A stretch of DNA of 64,000 nt from Paralcaligenes sp. KSB-10 (GCF_021266465.1 NZ_CP089848.1:4030001-4094000), one strand, 5' to 3'. Counted from the stretch's first letter, positions 46,536-55,241 are shown. Program-made: numbers and translations. The notes: generated by a model from the sequence alone, not told the origin.

Positions 46536-47701
46536 GCGATGGGCGGGCGATGGCGCGAAGGCTGGCTGGTGCTCGTTCGATTGACGACCTCCGCCGCCTG
46601 GCGCAGCGGCGGCTGCCTCGCGCCATCTTCGATTTCTTCGATGGCGGTGCGGAAGACGAAATCGTTCTGCGCGATAATCGGGACGCGTTTGGGCGGGTCC
46701 GGCTTATGCCGCGCACGCTTGTCGATGTATCGACCATTGACTTCGGCGTGGAACTGCTTGCCGCCTCTGCCTCTTTGCCCATGGCGGTTGCGCCCACAGG
46801 TGCGGCCGGGTACGGCTGGCCGAACGGCGATATCGCCATTGCACGGGCTGCCGTCGCCGCCGGTATTCCCTATACTTTATCGACCTCGGCGACGGCTTCG
46901 ATTGAAGAAGTGGCCCGCCAGGCGCCTGGCAGGCTCTGGTTCCAGGCCTATATCCTACGCGATGGCGCAGCGCTGGCAGGCTTGATCGAACGGGCACGAG
47001 CGGCCGATTACGAAGCGCTCATGATCACCGTGGATCTGCCCGTGGGCGGAAAGCGCGAGCGCGATTTCCGCAACCATCTGTCTTTCCCATTTCATTTCAC
47101 ACCGCGCAATGTGCTGGATTTCGCCTGCCACCCGCGATGGTCGCTGGCCTTGCTGCGCAATGGCATGCCGGTTGTCGAGAATCTGAAAAACCTGCGGCCA
47201 GCGCCGGCCGATAGCGCTAATAAAGCCGCGTCGTCTGTAGGGCGGTATTACGATCCTTCTTTCGATTGGTCGCGTCTGCAGCAATTGCGTGACGCGTGGC
47301 CTCGCAAGCTTATCGTGAAGGGCGTGCTTTGCCCCGATGATGCCCGTCGGCTGTCGGCGATGGGTTGCGATGCCATCGTTGTGTCCAACCATGGCGGACG
47401 CCAGCTTGACTGCGTCCCTGCCTCCCTGAACGCCTTGTCGGCGGTTGTCCGGGCCGTTGAGGGGCGAACGCCCGTCCTGATCGATGGCGGGGTTCGCCGC
47501 GGCAGCGATATTTTCAAGGCCCGGGCCCTGGGCGCGCAAGGAGTGCTGATCGGGCGCGCGACTCTTTATGGTGTTGCGGCGGCGGGCCAGTGCGGCGCCG
47601 CGCGCGCCATCGACATCCTGCGCGAGGAATTCGTCCGGACCATGCAGCTTTGCGGCGTGCCGCATGCCAATCAGATTGGGCCGTCGGCGTTGTTTGCATA
47701 G
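46532..47701 (+). CDS. FMN-dependent 2-hydroxyacid dehydrogenase
   Basis: 389 residues of the glycolate oxidase / L-lactate dehydrogenase / (S)-mandelate dehydrogenase family. It has SIDDLRRLAQRRLPRAIFDFFDGGAEDE at the start, AVAPTGAAGY with FMN contacts, LWFQAYI, K264 in LIVKGV, and the catalytic His-Arg in SNHGGRQLD (H287, R290). The phosphate-binding VLIDGGVRRGSDI and VLIGRATLYG follow. It oxidises an L-2-hydroxyacid to the 2-oxoacid. Overlap with the Bug gene makes it the last gene of the operon. Mandelate dehydrogenase-like is my best guess by motif spacing. Confidence 0.9.
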   Translation: MSDGRAMARRLAGARSIDDLRRLAQRRLPRAIFDFFDGGAEDEIVLRDNRDAFGRVRLMPRTLVDVSTIDFGVELLAASASLPMAVAPTGAAGYGWPNGDIAIARAAVAAGIPYTLSTSATASIEEVARQAPGRLWFQAYILRDGAALAGLIERARAADYEALMITVDLPVGGKRERDFRNHLSFPFHFTPRNVLDFACHPRWSLALLRNGMPVVENLKNLRPAPADSANKAASSVGRYYDPSFDWSRLQQLRDAWPRKLIVKGVLCPDDARRLSAMGCDAIVVSNHGGRQLDCVPASLNALSAVVRAVEGRTPVLIDGGVRRGSDIFKARALGAQGVLIGRATLYGVAAAGQCGAARAIDILREEFVRTMQLCGVPHANQIGPSALFA

Positions 47702-47778
47702 GGGTAGAGGCCAGGCTCTTGCCTTACAGATACGGCCCCGGCCCGCACGCATGATTCAACAGTGCCTGCCGCCGGTTA

Positions 47779-48648
47779 TCAAGGCGCGCTTTCCATTTTG
47801 TCTTCGAATTTGCGTTTCAGGATTTCGTAGACGTGCAGGGTCAAGGGGCTGATGGTGTCTTTGCGCGTCCACAAGTAATAGCTGACAGGTGCCAAAGGCG
47901 GCAGGCCGTCGGACTCTCCCAGCACGCGCATATCCGCTTCCAGCAGTTCGACACTGCGGGCCGTGATGCCCAGCCCCGCGCGGACGGCGGCCTTGATGCC
48001 GATCAGGGTAGGGGCCAGGTAGTTGATATGCCACTCCAGCTTGGTCTGTTCCAGCGCCATCAGGGCGGTTTTGCGGAATATGCTGGGCTCGTCGGCCAGG
48101 ATCAACGGCACGGGGGCCCGCTTGTTGTGGACATAGTCGGCGGCGCACAGCCAGGCGGTGGGCGAGGTGCGCAAGATTATTCCATTGAGGTTTTTTTGAT
48201 AGCGCGTGGATATGGTCAGGTCGAGATCGCCCGATTCCAGGGCGCTCATCAGGAATGGGCTGCGGTCTACGCGGATTTCCAGGCGCACTTTCGGCGCGTA
48301 GCGCGCAATATGAGTCAGGGCGGACGGCAGGATGGTGTCGGCCACGTCTTGCGGGGCACCCAGCCGTACGTCTCCTTCCATCGGCTGTTGCCCTATGGTG
48401 CGCAAGGCTTCGTCGTTGATGGCCAGCAGGCGCCGCCCGTATCCGGCCAGCTTGCTGCCTTGCGGCGTCAAAACACGGCGCCGGCCCTTTTTTTCGAACA
48501 AGGGGAAGCCTATCAATGATTCAAGGCGCTGCATCTGCTGCGTGACGGCGGACTGGGTTTTGAACAATTCATTTGCCGCGCCAGAAAATGTATTAGCTTT
48601 TTCTATGGTTACCAAGGTGCGCAACAAATCAAGGTCCAGATTTCTCAT
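47779..48648 (-). CDS. LysR-family regulator of the sulfur operon
   Basis: 289 residues. HTH: MRNLDLDLLRTLVTIEKANTFSGAANELFKTQSAVTQQMQRLESLIGFPLFEKKGRRRVLTPQG. Effector domain: VRLGAPQDVADTILPSALTHIARYAPKVRLEI onward. It is divergent from the cysteine-dioxygenase operon with a palindrome in the shared promoter, so it probably controls that operon in response to a sulfur compound. It is convergent with the FMN dehydrogenase gene. Confidence 0.9.
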   Translation of the reverse strand: MRNLDLDLLRTLVTIEKANTFSGAANELFKTQSAVTQQMQRLESLIGFPLFEKKGRRRVLTPQGSKLAGYGRRLLAINDEALRTIGQQPMEGDVRLGAPQDVADTILPSALTHIARYAPKVRLEIRVDRSPFLMSALESGDLDLTISTRYQKNLNGIILRTSPTAWLCAADYVHNKRAPVPLILADEPSIFRKTALMALEQTKLEWHINYLAPTLIGIKAAVRAGLGITARSVELLEADMRVLGESDGLPPLAPVSYYLWTRKDTISPLTLHVYEILKRKFEDKMESAP

Positions 48649-48688
48649 AGGGAAATCCCTTATAAAACAAAGAATATAAACAGCCTCT

Positions 48689-48716
48689 CATAGATAATAC
48701 ATTAGTATTACTTATG
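48689..48716. promoter_or_regulatory. LysR operator in the divergent sulfur-operon promoter
   Basis: CATA-N2-TAATAC at 48689-48700 and GTATTA-N2-TATG at 48705-48716 form an interrupted dyad around ATTA. The inner TAATAC/GTATTA arms are perfect. It lies about 20 bases upstream of the -35 box of the operon, the usual activating position for a LysR protein. Confidence 0.6.
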
Positions 48717-48736
48717 TGTTTTTTATAATTATTAAT

Positions 48737-48765
48737 TTGTTAGAGTAGCCATACCCGCCTATATT
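48737..48765 (+). promoter_or_regulatory. sigma-70 type promoter of the sulfur operon
   Basis: TTGTTA (48737-48742), a 17-base spacer and TATATT (48760-48765) fit the sigma-70 consensus well. A strong RBS, AAAGGAG (48776-48782), and the ATG at 48789 follow. Confidence 0.6.
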
Positions 48766-48788
48766 TTCGTTCATTAAAGGAGATCTAC

Positions 48789-49382
48789 ATGACTCACGCT
48801 GCAGAAAGATCGGCCGCCGTCGGCCGCTTTATCGATACCGCAAAACACACCGCCGCCAAGGAAGTGACCCGCCAGGATCTGGACGTGATCCTGACTGCCC
48901 TGATCGATCTGGCTTCGCACAAGAAATGGTGGTCGGATGAATATTTTCCAGGCCCTGAAGAGGGCGAGTTGCAGGCGCGCTACCTGATTCATGAAGAGCC
49001 CGACAGCACGTATGCGCTTTACCTGAATGTCATGAAGCCGGGGAAACTGATTCATCCCCACAACCACACGACCTGGGCCTGTATCGCGGCGGTCCAGGGC
49101 ACCGAGAACAATTATCTCTACGACCGGGTCGACGATGGCTCACAACCCGGCGCGGCCAAGCTGTCGCTGGTGAAGAAACACCCCGTATCGCCCGGTGGCG
49201 GCATTGCGTTGCTGGCCGACGATATCCATTCGGTAAGGATCGAAGACGAGACAGGCATCCGTCATCTGCACATGTATGGTCTGGCGCTCGAGAAACTGAA
49301 AGAACGCCTGGTCTTCGACACCGAAAACAATACCTATAAGCTGATGACGGTCGGCGTCCAGACCAAACGGAGCGCTGCGTAA
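48789..49382 (+). CDS. cysteine dioxygenase-type thiol dioxygenase
   Basis: 197 residues of the cupin CDO family. The iron ligands are H91-x-H93 (HPHNHTTW) and H147 (DDIHSVRI). The family adds O2 to a thiol to form a sulfinate; known substrates are L-cysteine, 3-mercaptopropionate and related thiols, and which one applies cannot be decided here. It is first gene of the operon with an excellent promoter and RBS. The stop codon overlaps the next ATG by one base (TAATG), so it is coupled to the PLP enzyme. Confidence 0.88.
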   Translation: MTHAAERSAAVGRFIDTAKHTAAKEVTRQDLDVILTALIDLASHKKWWSDEYFPGPEEGELQARYLIHEEPDSTYALYLNVMKPGKLIHPHNHTTWACIAAVQGTENNYLYDRVDDGSQPGAAKLSLVKKHPVSPGGGIALLADDIHSVRIEDETGIRHLHMYGLALEKLKERLVFDTENNTYKLMTVGVQTKRSAA

Positions 49383-50539
49383 TGTCGGAGCGTTCCCGCG
49401 CGACTGCGCTGACCCGGCTTGGCCGGCCCGACACGGGCTGGGCCAATACGCCGATAGTCAAAGGCAGCACGTATTTATACGACAACCTCGAACACTGGCG
49501 CAGCACCCGGATCAAGCGCGAGCATGAGCGCCAGCTGTCTTATGGGGCGCGCGGCAACGAAACGGTCTATGCGCTGGAAGACGCTGTTGCCGCGCTGGAG
49601 CGCGGACATCGGGCCAAGTTGTTCCCGACCGGGCTGGCGGCCATTTCGATCACTCTGCTGGCCTACCTCAAGTCGGGCGATCATGTCCTGATCTCCGACT
49701 CGGCTTATGAGCCGGTGAAGAAGTTCTGCACTACCCAGTTGGCCCATTACGGCATCACCTTCGGCTACTTCAGCGCCGTCGACGACGATTGGGCCTCATG
49801 CCTGCAAACCAATACCCGCATGATCTATGTCGAATCGCCGGGTTCGCTGCTGTACGACATGCTGGATCTTCCCGCCATGGCCGCCGTATGCCGGCAGCGC
49901 AACATTCTGTTGTGCGCCGACAATACCTGGGGTTCGTGCCTGAATTACCAACCTTTGAACCTGGGGGCCGATATCTCGATTGTCGCGGCCACCAAGTATC
50001 TGGGCGGTCACTCGGACGTGATGATGGGCGCCGTAACGACGACGCAGGCGGCTTTCCAGGCGATCGAGACAGCCAGTGTCAATTTTGGCCAGACAGTGTC
50101 CGCCGAAGACGCCTTTTTGGTTTTACGCGGCATGCGCACTCTCGAACTGCGCCTGCAGCGGCATGCGCAAAGCGCCTTGAACCTTGCAGGCTGGCTGGCC
50201 TGTCAGCCGGCGGTTCGCGCGGTCTTTCATCCGGCATTGCCGGGCGATCGCAACCATGCCTTGTGGCAGCGGGACTGCCAGGGCAGCAATGGCTTGCTGT
50301 CGCTGGAGCTGCGGCCCGGGCTCTCCATCGATGCCATTGAAAAGGCTGTCGACCAGATGGAAATCTTCGGCATTGGGGCTTCGTGGGGCGGATATGAAAG
50401 CCTGGTCCTGCCGATCGACGCCAGGAAAACACGGCTCGACCATGCCGATGCCGGTTATCTGCTAAGGCTGCACATAGGCCTGGAAGACGCGGAAGACTTG
50501 AAGGCCGATCTGGGAAAAATGCTGGTCTCGGTTCAATAG
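49382..50539 (+). CDS. Cys/Met-metabolism PLP enzyme (cystathionine beta-lyase-like)
   Basis: 385 residues, fold-type I. The PLP lysine is K205 in ATKYLGGHSDVMMG. D180 (CADNTWG) binds the pyridine nitrogen, and the phosphate-binding Y54-x-R is in LSYGARGN. FPTGLAAISITLLAYLKSGD is also typical. The family splits C-S bonds of cystathionine, cystine or methionine analogues; beta-lyase (MetC) spacing fits best. With an amino-acid importer in the operon, degradation of an imported sulfur amino acid is more likely than methionine synthesis; this is inference. A 23-base tandem duplication crosses its stop codon. Confidence 0.9.
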   Translation: MSERSRATALTRLGRPDTGWANTPIVKGSTYLYDNLEHWRSTRIKREHERQLSYGARGNETVYALEDAVAALERGHRAKLFPTGLAAISITLLAYLKSGDHVLISDSAYEPVKKFCTTQLAHYGITFGYFSAVDDDWASCLQTNTRMIYVESPGSLLYDMLDLPAMAAVCRQRNILLCADNTWGSCLNYQPLNLGADISIVAATKYLGGHSDVMMGAVTTTQAAFQAIETASVNFGQTVSAEDAFLVLRGMRTLELRLQRHAQSALNLAGWLACQPAVRAVFHPALPGDRNHALWQRDCQGSNGLLSLELRPGLSIDAIEKAVDQMEIFGIGASWGGYESLVLPIDARKTRLDHADAGYLLRLHIGLEDAEDLKADLGKMLVSVQ

Positions 50540-50565
50540 TTCTGCTGGTCTCGGTTCAATAATTC
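50520..50565. repeat. 23-bp tandem duplication across a stop codon
   Basis: Units 50520-50542 and 50543-50565 differ at one base. The first unit contains the last codons and TAG of the PLP-enzyme gene; the second lies in the spacer before the rhodanese gene. It is probably a recent slippage product without effect on the protein. Confidence 0.9.
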
Positions 50566-50592
50566 ACCCACTCAGATTCTTTACGCCACTAC

Positions 50593-52194
50593 ATGATTCA
50601 ACCCACTTTGCAATTCGTCGACGCCCATCAATTAAAAAGCTGGGTGCATGACGCATCCGAACTTGCCTTGCTCGATATTCGCGAGCACGGTCAATATGGC
50701 GAGGATCATCTGTTCTTCGCCGTGCCTCTGCCTTACAGCACGCTGGAACTCAATATCTTCCGGCTGGTGCCCAGCAAATCGACCCGGATCGTCGTGTATG
50801 CCGATGAGCGCAGCCAGGCCGTCGTGCCCGCTGCCGCGAGCGTCCTGTTTCGCCTTGGCTATACCCAGGTGTACGTGCTGGAAGGCGGCATATCGAGCTG
50901 GAAGCGCAGCGGCTACGAGACCTTTGCCGGAGTCAATCTGCCCAGCAAGACTTTTGGGGAAATAGCCGAACACGCCTATGGCACGCCAAGCGTGTCCGCC
51001 GCGGCGCTGTATGACATGCTTCAGGATGACCAGACGGATGTGATCGTGCTGGACGGACGGCCCATCGAGGAATACCGGAAAATGAGCATCCCGGGTGCGA
51101 TTTGCTGCCCCAATGGTGAATTGGCCTTGCGTGTCGGCGCCCTGGTGCCCAGCGCCGAAACCACGATAGTCGTCAATTGCGCCGGCCGCACCCGCAGCAT
51201 TATCGGCGCTCAGACACTGATCAATCTGAATGTGCCCAACAAAGTCTATGCGCTGGAAAACGGTACCCAGGGATGGTTTTTGGCCGACCTGCCGCTCGAA
51301 CATCAGTCCAATCGGCTCTATCCCGAAGCCATACCGGAAGACACCAAGCCGGCCCTGCGGGAGCGGGCCGGGGGGCTGATAGAAAAATTCGACCTGCCAG
51401 GCGTTACGACCGCCACAGTGCAAGCCTGGGTGGCCGATGACGGCCGCAACACCTTTCTATGCGATGTGCGCACCGAGTCGGAGTATGTGCCCGATGCGCT
51501 GGTCCAGCACACGCCGGGAGGCCAGTTGATACAGGCCACGGATCAGTACATAGGCGTGCGCAAATCGAGAGTGGTGATTTGCGATTTCGACGGAATCCGC
51601 GCTCCGGTGGTGGCAAGCTGGTTGAAGCAACTGGGCTGGGACGTCTATTTATGGCCCAATCCAGAGACGCTTTCAGGCTTGCCCAAGCCGCAGCGGTTTA
51701 CGCCCGTATTGAAAAATACGGCGGTGCTGAATCCGTCGGAACTGGCCGGTTTTATTCGCGGAACCAGGGATGTCCTGGTCGTCGATACACGCCAGAGTGT
51801 CGCGTACCGCAAGAATCATTTGGAAGGCTCGGTCTGGGCAATTCGGCCCAGCCTATTGTCGCGAACTGAAGGGCGCGTGGCTACGCCGGTACTGCTGCTG
51901 GGGTCCTCTCTTGAAAGCCTGCAAGTGCTGGCCCAGGATCTCGAGTCGCACGAATACCGGCATGTCTATCTTTGCGTGGTCTCGGACCAGGTTCTACGCC
52001 AGGCGGGCTTGCCGCTGGAGCAGACCGAAGATATGCCGCGCGACAAGGACTGCATCGATTACCTGTTTTTTGTGCACGATCGGCATGACGGCAACAAGGC
52101 CGCCGCCCGGCAGTATCTGCAGTGGGAGACCAACCTGGTTTCTCAAATCGATGAGCAGGAAAGAAATACGTTTTTGATTCAAGCGCATCATTAA
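50593..52194 (+). CDS. four-domain rhodanese sulfurtransferase
   Basis: 533 residues made of four rhodanese-type domains (about 8-112, 130-235, 268-365, 375-475) plus a C-terminal helical tail. Domain 2 has a complete active loop, C196-A-G-R-T-R-S. Domain 3 has C330-D-F-D-G-I-R, one residue longer. Domain 1 has A70-D-E-R-S and domain 4 has G-S-S-L, with no cysteine, so these are probably structural. The paired D-x-R motifs (LLDIRE, VLDGRP, LCDVRT, VVDTRQ) open each domain. It would accept sulfane sulfur, as produced by C-S lyase action on cystine-like substrates. No signal peptide, so it is cytoplasmic. The start has little RBS. Confidence 0.88.
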   Translation: MIQPTLQFVDAHQLKSWVHDASELALLDIREHGQYGEDHLFFAVPLPYSTLELNIFRLVPSKSTRIVVYADERSQAVVPAAASVLFRLGYTQVYVLEGGISSWKRSGYETFAGVNLPSKTFGEIAEHAYGTPSVSAAALYDMLQDDQTDVIVLDGRPIEEYRKMSIPGAICCPNGELALRVGALVPSAETTIVVNCAGRTRSIIGAQTLINLNVPNKVYALENGTQGWFLADLPLEHQSNRLYPEAIPEDTKPALRERAGGLIEKFDLPGVTTATVQAWVADDGRNTFLCDVRTESEYVPDALVQHTPGGQLIQATDQYIGVRKSRVVICDFDGIRAPVVASWLKQLGWDVYLWPNPETLSGLPKPQRFTPVLKNTAVLNPSELAGFIRGTRDVLVVDTRQSVAYRKNHLEGSVWAIRPSLLSRTEGRVATPVLLLGSSLESLQVLAQDLESHEYRHVYLCVVSDQVLRQAGLPLEQTEDMPRDKDCIDYLFFVHDRHDGNKAAARQYLQWETNLVSQIDEQERNTFLIQAHH

Positions 52195-52216
52195 TTAGTC
52201 TATACGGGAGACAAAC

Positions 52217-53056
52217 ATGCATCATCCAATAATCAAAAGTACCATCTTGGCCGGTTTGGCGACAGCCGCCGTTTTTGCTTCGGGCGCGGCACAGGCCAAT
52301 CGGCTCGACGATGTCAAGGCCAAGGGCAGCATTGTGTGCGGCACGCAAAATGCCAGCTCGCCTTATGGGTTCCAGGATCCGAAAACACGCGAATATGTGG
52401 GCTACGATGTCGATATGTGCAAGGCCATCGCAAAAGAAATGGGCTTGAAGCTCGTCCATAAACCCTTGTCGACCGAAGCGCGCATTCCGGAGGTGAAAAT
52501 GGGGCGTGTGGATATGGTGGCGGGCTCCATGGCCTATTTGCCCACCCGTGCGAAAGAGGTTGATTTCAGCCTTCAATATTTGCAAGGCAATATCGGGGTG
52601 TTGGTCAAGAAGGATTCCGGCATCAAAACCCTGGCCGACCTGGCTGGAAAAAAAGTGTGCGCCTCGTCGGGTTCCAGTTCGGCGGCCATTGCATCCAAGG
52701 TGCTGACAAAATCCGATGTGCTTACCTTCCAGACCATTTCGCAGTGCTACCTGGGTTTGCAAAACGATAAGGTCGCCGCCATGACTGCCGGAGATCTCGT
52801 TCTGCTGCGTTTCAAGAACGATTCGGAAAAAACCTCCACCCCTACCGAACTGCTGTCCGAGCCGACCTATACCGAGCACATAGGGGTTGTGGTGAACAAG
52901 GGCGAAACCGATCTGAAAAATGCCATCAATGTTGCGATCGAGAAAATCGACAAGTCGGGTGAACTGAGCCAAATCTATGATAAATGGATGGGCAAGGATT
53001 CCATCTACAAGCTGAACCGTACTTTCAAGGTGCAGCCGGTCGATAGAGCGAATTAA
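52217..53056 (+). CDS. polar amino-acid ABC transporter, periplasmic binding protein
   Basis: 279 residues. Signal peptide IIKSTILAGLATAAVFASGAAQA-NRL. SBP_bac_3 fold: VKAKGSIVCGTQNASSPYGFQDPKTREYVGYDVDMCKAIAKEMG, then VDMVAGSMAYLPTRAKEVDFS and KKVCASSGSSSAA. Two Cys pairs in the mature chain are unusual for the group. Substrate class is a polar amino acid; given the operon, cystine or another thio-amino acid is likely. RBS GGGAG lies eleven to seven bases before the ATG. Confidence 0.9.
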   Translation: MHHPIIKSTILAGLATAAVFASGAAQANRLDDVKAKGSIVCGTQNASSPYGFQDPKTREYVGYDVDMCKAIAKEMGLKLVHKPLSTEARIPEVKMGRVDMVAGSMAYLPTRAKEVDFSLQYLQGNIGVLVKKDSGIKTLADLAGKKVCASSGSSSAAIASKVLTKSDVLTFQTISQCYLGLQNDKVAAMTAGDLVLLRFKNDSEKTSTPTELLSEPTYTEHIGVVVNKGETDLKNAINVAIEKIDKSGELSQIYDKWMGKDSIYKLNRTFKVQPVDRAN

Positions 53057-53096
53057 GTCTTCGAGGATTAGGGTTGCGGCGCAACCCTGCTGATCT

Positions 53097-53792
53097 ATGG
53101 ATTTTTCTTTTTCCCTGCTGACCAATCCCGACACCCTGCACATGCTGATGTGGGGGGTGTCGGTAACGTTGCGGCTGTTTGCCGGAGCGCTGGTGTGCGG
53201 GCTGACGATTGCCCTGCTGTTGTCGGGCCTGTACCTGGTTCCGTCGAAGCTGTTGCGCTGGATTATCGCCCTGTATGTCGAATACCATCGGAATGTGCCC
53301 ACTGTGGTGCAGATCATGGTCTGGTACTTCGGCATGCCGGAAGTGCTGCCCAAGGCGATCCGGCTATGGATAAACCAGGGCAATACCGAGTTTTCGTTTG
53401 CCCTGATTGCCTTGTCGCTGAATGTCAGCGCTTATTACTACGAAGATATTCGTTCGGGCATCAAGGCCATTGCCGCGACCCAAATCGAAGCGGCGCGATC
53501 CATAGGGCTGGGCGCGATGCAGTCGCTGCGCTACGTGATTCTGCCGCAGGCCATGCGCATCAGCATTCCTCCCATTATCAATCGCTCGCTGATTGTCTTC
53601 AAGGACACCAGCCTGGCCATGGTCATTGGCGTCACCGAACTGACCTACCAGGTCAAGAAGATCGAGAACACCACGTTCCAGACCTTTCAGATTTTCATGA
53701 TTTCCACGCTGATCTATCTGGTCATATCGTTGCTGATAGCCACGCTGGGCGCCCAGGTGTCCAGGAAATTCCCGGCTAACTTCAAGAGCTAG
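53097..53792 (+). CDS. amino-acid ABC transporter permease (HisM/GlnP type)
   Basis: 231 residues with about five membrane helices: MLMWGVSVTLRLFAGALVCGLTIALLLSGLYL at the start, the pre-EAA segment VEYHRNVPTVVQIMVWYFGMP, and the EAA loop EAARSIGLGAMQSLRYVILPQAMRISIPPIINRSLIVFKDTSLAMVIGV that docks on the ATPase. It pairs with the next permease to form the membrane channel; 2 bases separate the two genes. Confidence 0.92.
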   Translation: MDFSFSLLTNPDTLHMLMWGVSVTLRLFAGALVCGLTIALLLSGLYLVPSKLLRWIIALYVEYHRNVPTVVQIMVWYFGMPEVLPKAIRLWINQGNTEFSFALIALSLNVSAYYYEDIRSGIKAIAATQIEAARSIGLGAMQSLRYVILPQAMRISIPPIINRSLIVFKDTSLAMVIGVTELTYQVKKIENTTFQTFQIFMISTLIYLVISLLIATLGAQVSRKFPANFKS

Positions 53793-53794
53793 AC

Positions 53795-54487
53795 ATGATT
53801 GATTTCCTGAGCACGTATGGCTTGATGTTTCTGGTGGGGTCCTGGCCCCACGGCCCGCTGGGCGGCTTCGCCGGAACACTGCTGCTGGCCGGCCTGGGCC
53901 TGATGGGCGCATTTCCGATCGCATTGCTGATAGGCGTTGCGCGCACAAGTTCCATCAGGGCCTTGAAAATCGGCGCGACCGTGTGGGTGTATACGTTCCG
54001 GTCGATTCCCCTGATCATGATCATCTTCTGGGCCTACTTCCTGCTGCCGACGCTGATCGGCACCGAGGTGCCCGCCTTCTCGACCGCGCTGTGCGCCATC
54101 ATCATTTATGAATCCGCGTTTTTGGCTGAAATCATCCGCGCCGGCCTCGAGGCTTTGCCGGCTGGGCAGGTGGAAGCGTCGCGGGCGCTTGGGCTGGGGT
54201 ATTTCAAGACCTTGTTGTCCATCCAGTTGCCGCAAGCCTTGAGCAATATGATTCCATCCTTGCTGAACCAGTTCGTATCGACCATCAAGGCCACATCGAT
54301 TGCCTACATCATCGGTGTACAGGAAGCCTCGTTTTCGGCGCAGCAGATCAACAGCATCGAACTGACCGGCACCTTGCGCACCTATATGATCCTGGCGCTG
54401 TTTTATTTCTTCCTGTGCGCGCTGCTTTCAAAGCTCGCCAAAGTGCTGGAAACGCACCTGGACAACAAACGGATAGGCCTGGCCTGA
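53795..54487 (+). CDS. amino-acid ABC transporter permease (HisQ/GlnP type)
   Basis: 230 residues, second membrane subunit. WPHGPLGGFAGTLLLAGLGLMGAFPIALLIG leads, followed by TFRSIPLIMIIFWAYFLLP and the EAA loop EASRALGLGYFKTLLSIQLPQALSNMIPSLLNQFVSTIKATSIAYIIGV. It is a paralogue of the preceding gene, so the transporter is heterodimeric in the membrane. Confidence 0.92.
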   Translation: MIDFLSTYGLMFLVGSWPHGPLGGFAGTLLLAGLGLMGAFPIALLIGVARTSSIRALKIGATVWVYTFRSIPLIMIIFWAYFLLPTLIGTEVPAFSTALCAIIIYESAFLAEIIRAGLEALPAGQVEASRALGLGYFKTLLSIQLPQALSNMIPSLLNQFVSTIKATSIAYIIGVQEASFSAQQINSIELTGTLRTYMILALFYFFLCALLSKLAKVLETHLDNKRIGLA

Positions 54488-54508
54488 TTTCCGATTCGGG
54501 AGACTCGA

Positions 54509-55234
54509 TTGATCAAGTTCGAAAACGTCAACAAATGGTATAAAAAATACCAGGCGCTCACTAATGTATGCGGTGAAGTGAAGGCCGGTGAAGTGCTGGT
54601 CGTTTGCGGGCCGTCGGGCTCCGGAAAATCCACCATGATCCGCACCATCAACAAGCTCGAGGAAATTCAAAGCGGCGTCATCCGGGTGGAAGGGGTGGAT
54701 ATTACCGATGCGAAGTTGAACATCAATCAGTTACGCGCAAAAATCGGCTTTGTGTTCCAGCAGTTCAATCTATTTCCCCATTTGTCGGTGAAAGAGAACA
54801 TTGCCTTGTCGCCCATCAAGGTCGGCGGCTATTCCAGGGCCGAGGCCTATGAGCTGGCTGAAGAGTTGCTGGCCAAGGTTGGCCTGAGCGCAAAAATCAA
54901 TGAAATGCCGGCCAATTTGTCGGGCGGCCAGCAGCAGCGGGTCGCCATTGCCCGGGCCCTGGCGCAAAAACCGCCGGTCATATTGTTCGACGAGCCAACC
55001 AGTGCTCTGGATCCGGAGATGGTCGGCGAGGTGCTGAGCGTCATGAAGGCACTGGCTGCCGACGGCATGACGATGGTGTGCGTGACGCATGAAATGAATT
55101 TTGCCAAGGATGTGGCCGACCGCGTCTGGTTCATGGACCAGGGCGAAATTCTCGAAGACTCCACGCCTGCGGAGTTTTTCACCGCACCCCGGCACGAGCG
55201 GGCAAAGAGGTTCCTGTCGGATATCATTCACTAG
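54509..55234 (+). CDS. amino-acid ABC transporter ATPase
   Basis: 241 residues from a TTG start with GGGAG upstream. Walker [10 protein letters not shown] (residues 34-42), Q-loop [10 protein letters not shown], signature LSGGQQQR, Walker [14 protein letters not shown] and H-loop CVTHE are all intact. It powers the importer and is the last gene of the sulfur operon. A GC-rich hairpin follows. Confidence 0.94.
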   Translation: MIKFENVNKWYKKYQALTNVCGEVKAGEVLVVCGPSGSGKSTMIRTINKLEEIQSGVIRVEGVDITDAKLNINQLRAKIGFVFQQFNLFPHLSVKENIALSPIKVGGYSRAEAYELAEELLAKVGLSAKINEMPANLSGGQQQRVAIARALAQKPPVILFDEPTSALDPEMVGEVLSVMKALAADGMTMVCVTHEMNFAKDVADRVWFMDQGEILEDSTPAEFFTAPRHERAKRFLSDIIH

Positions 55235-55241
55235 GGCACCA

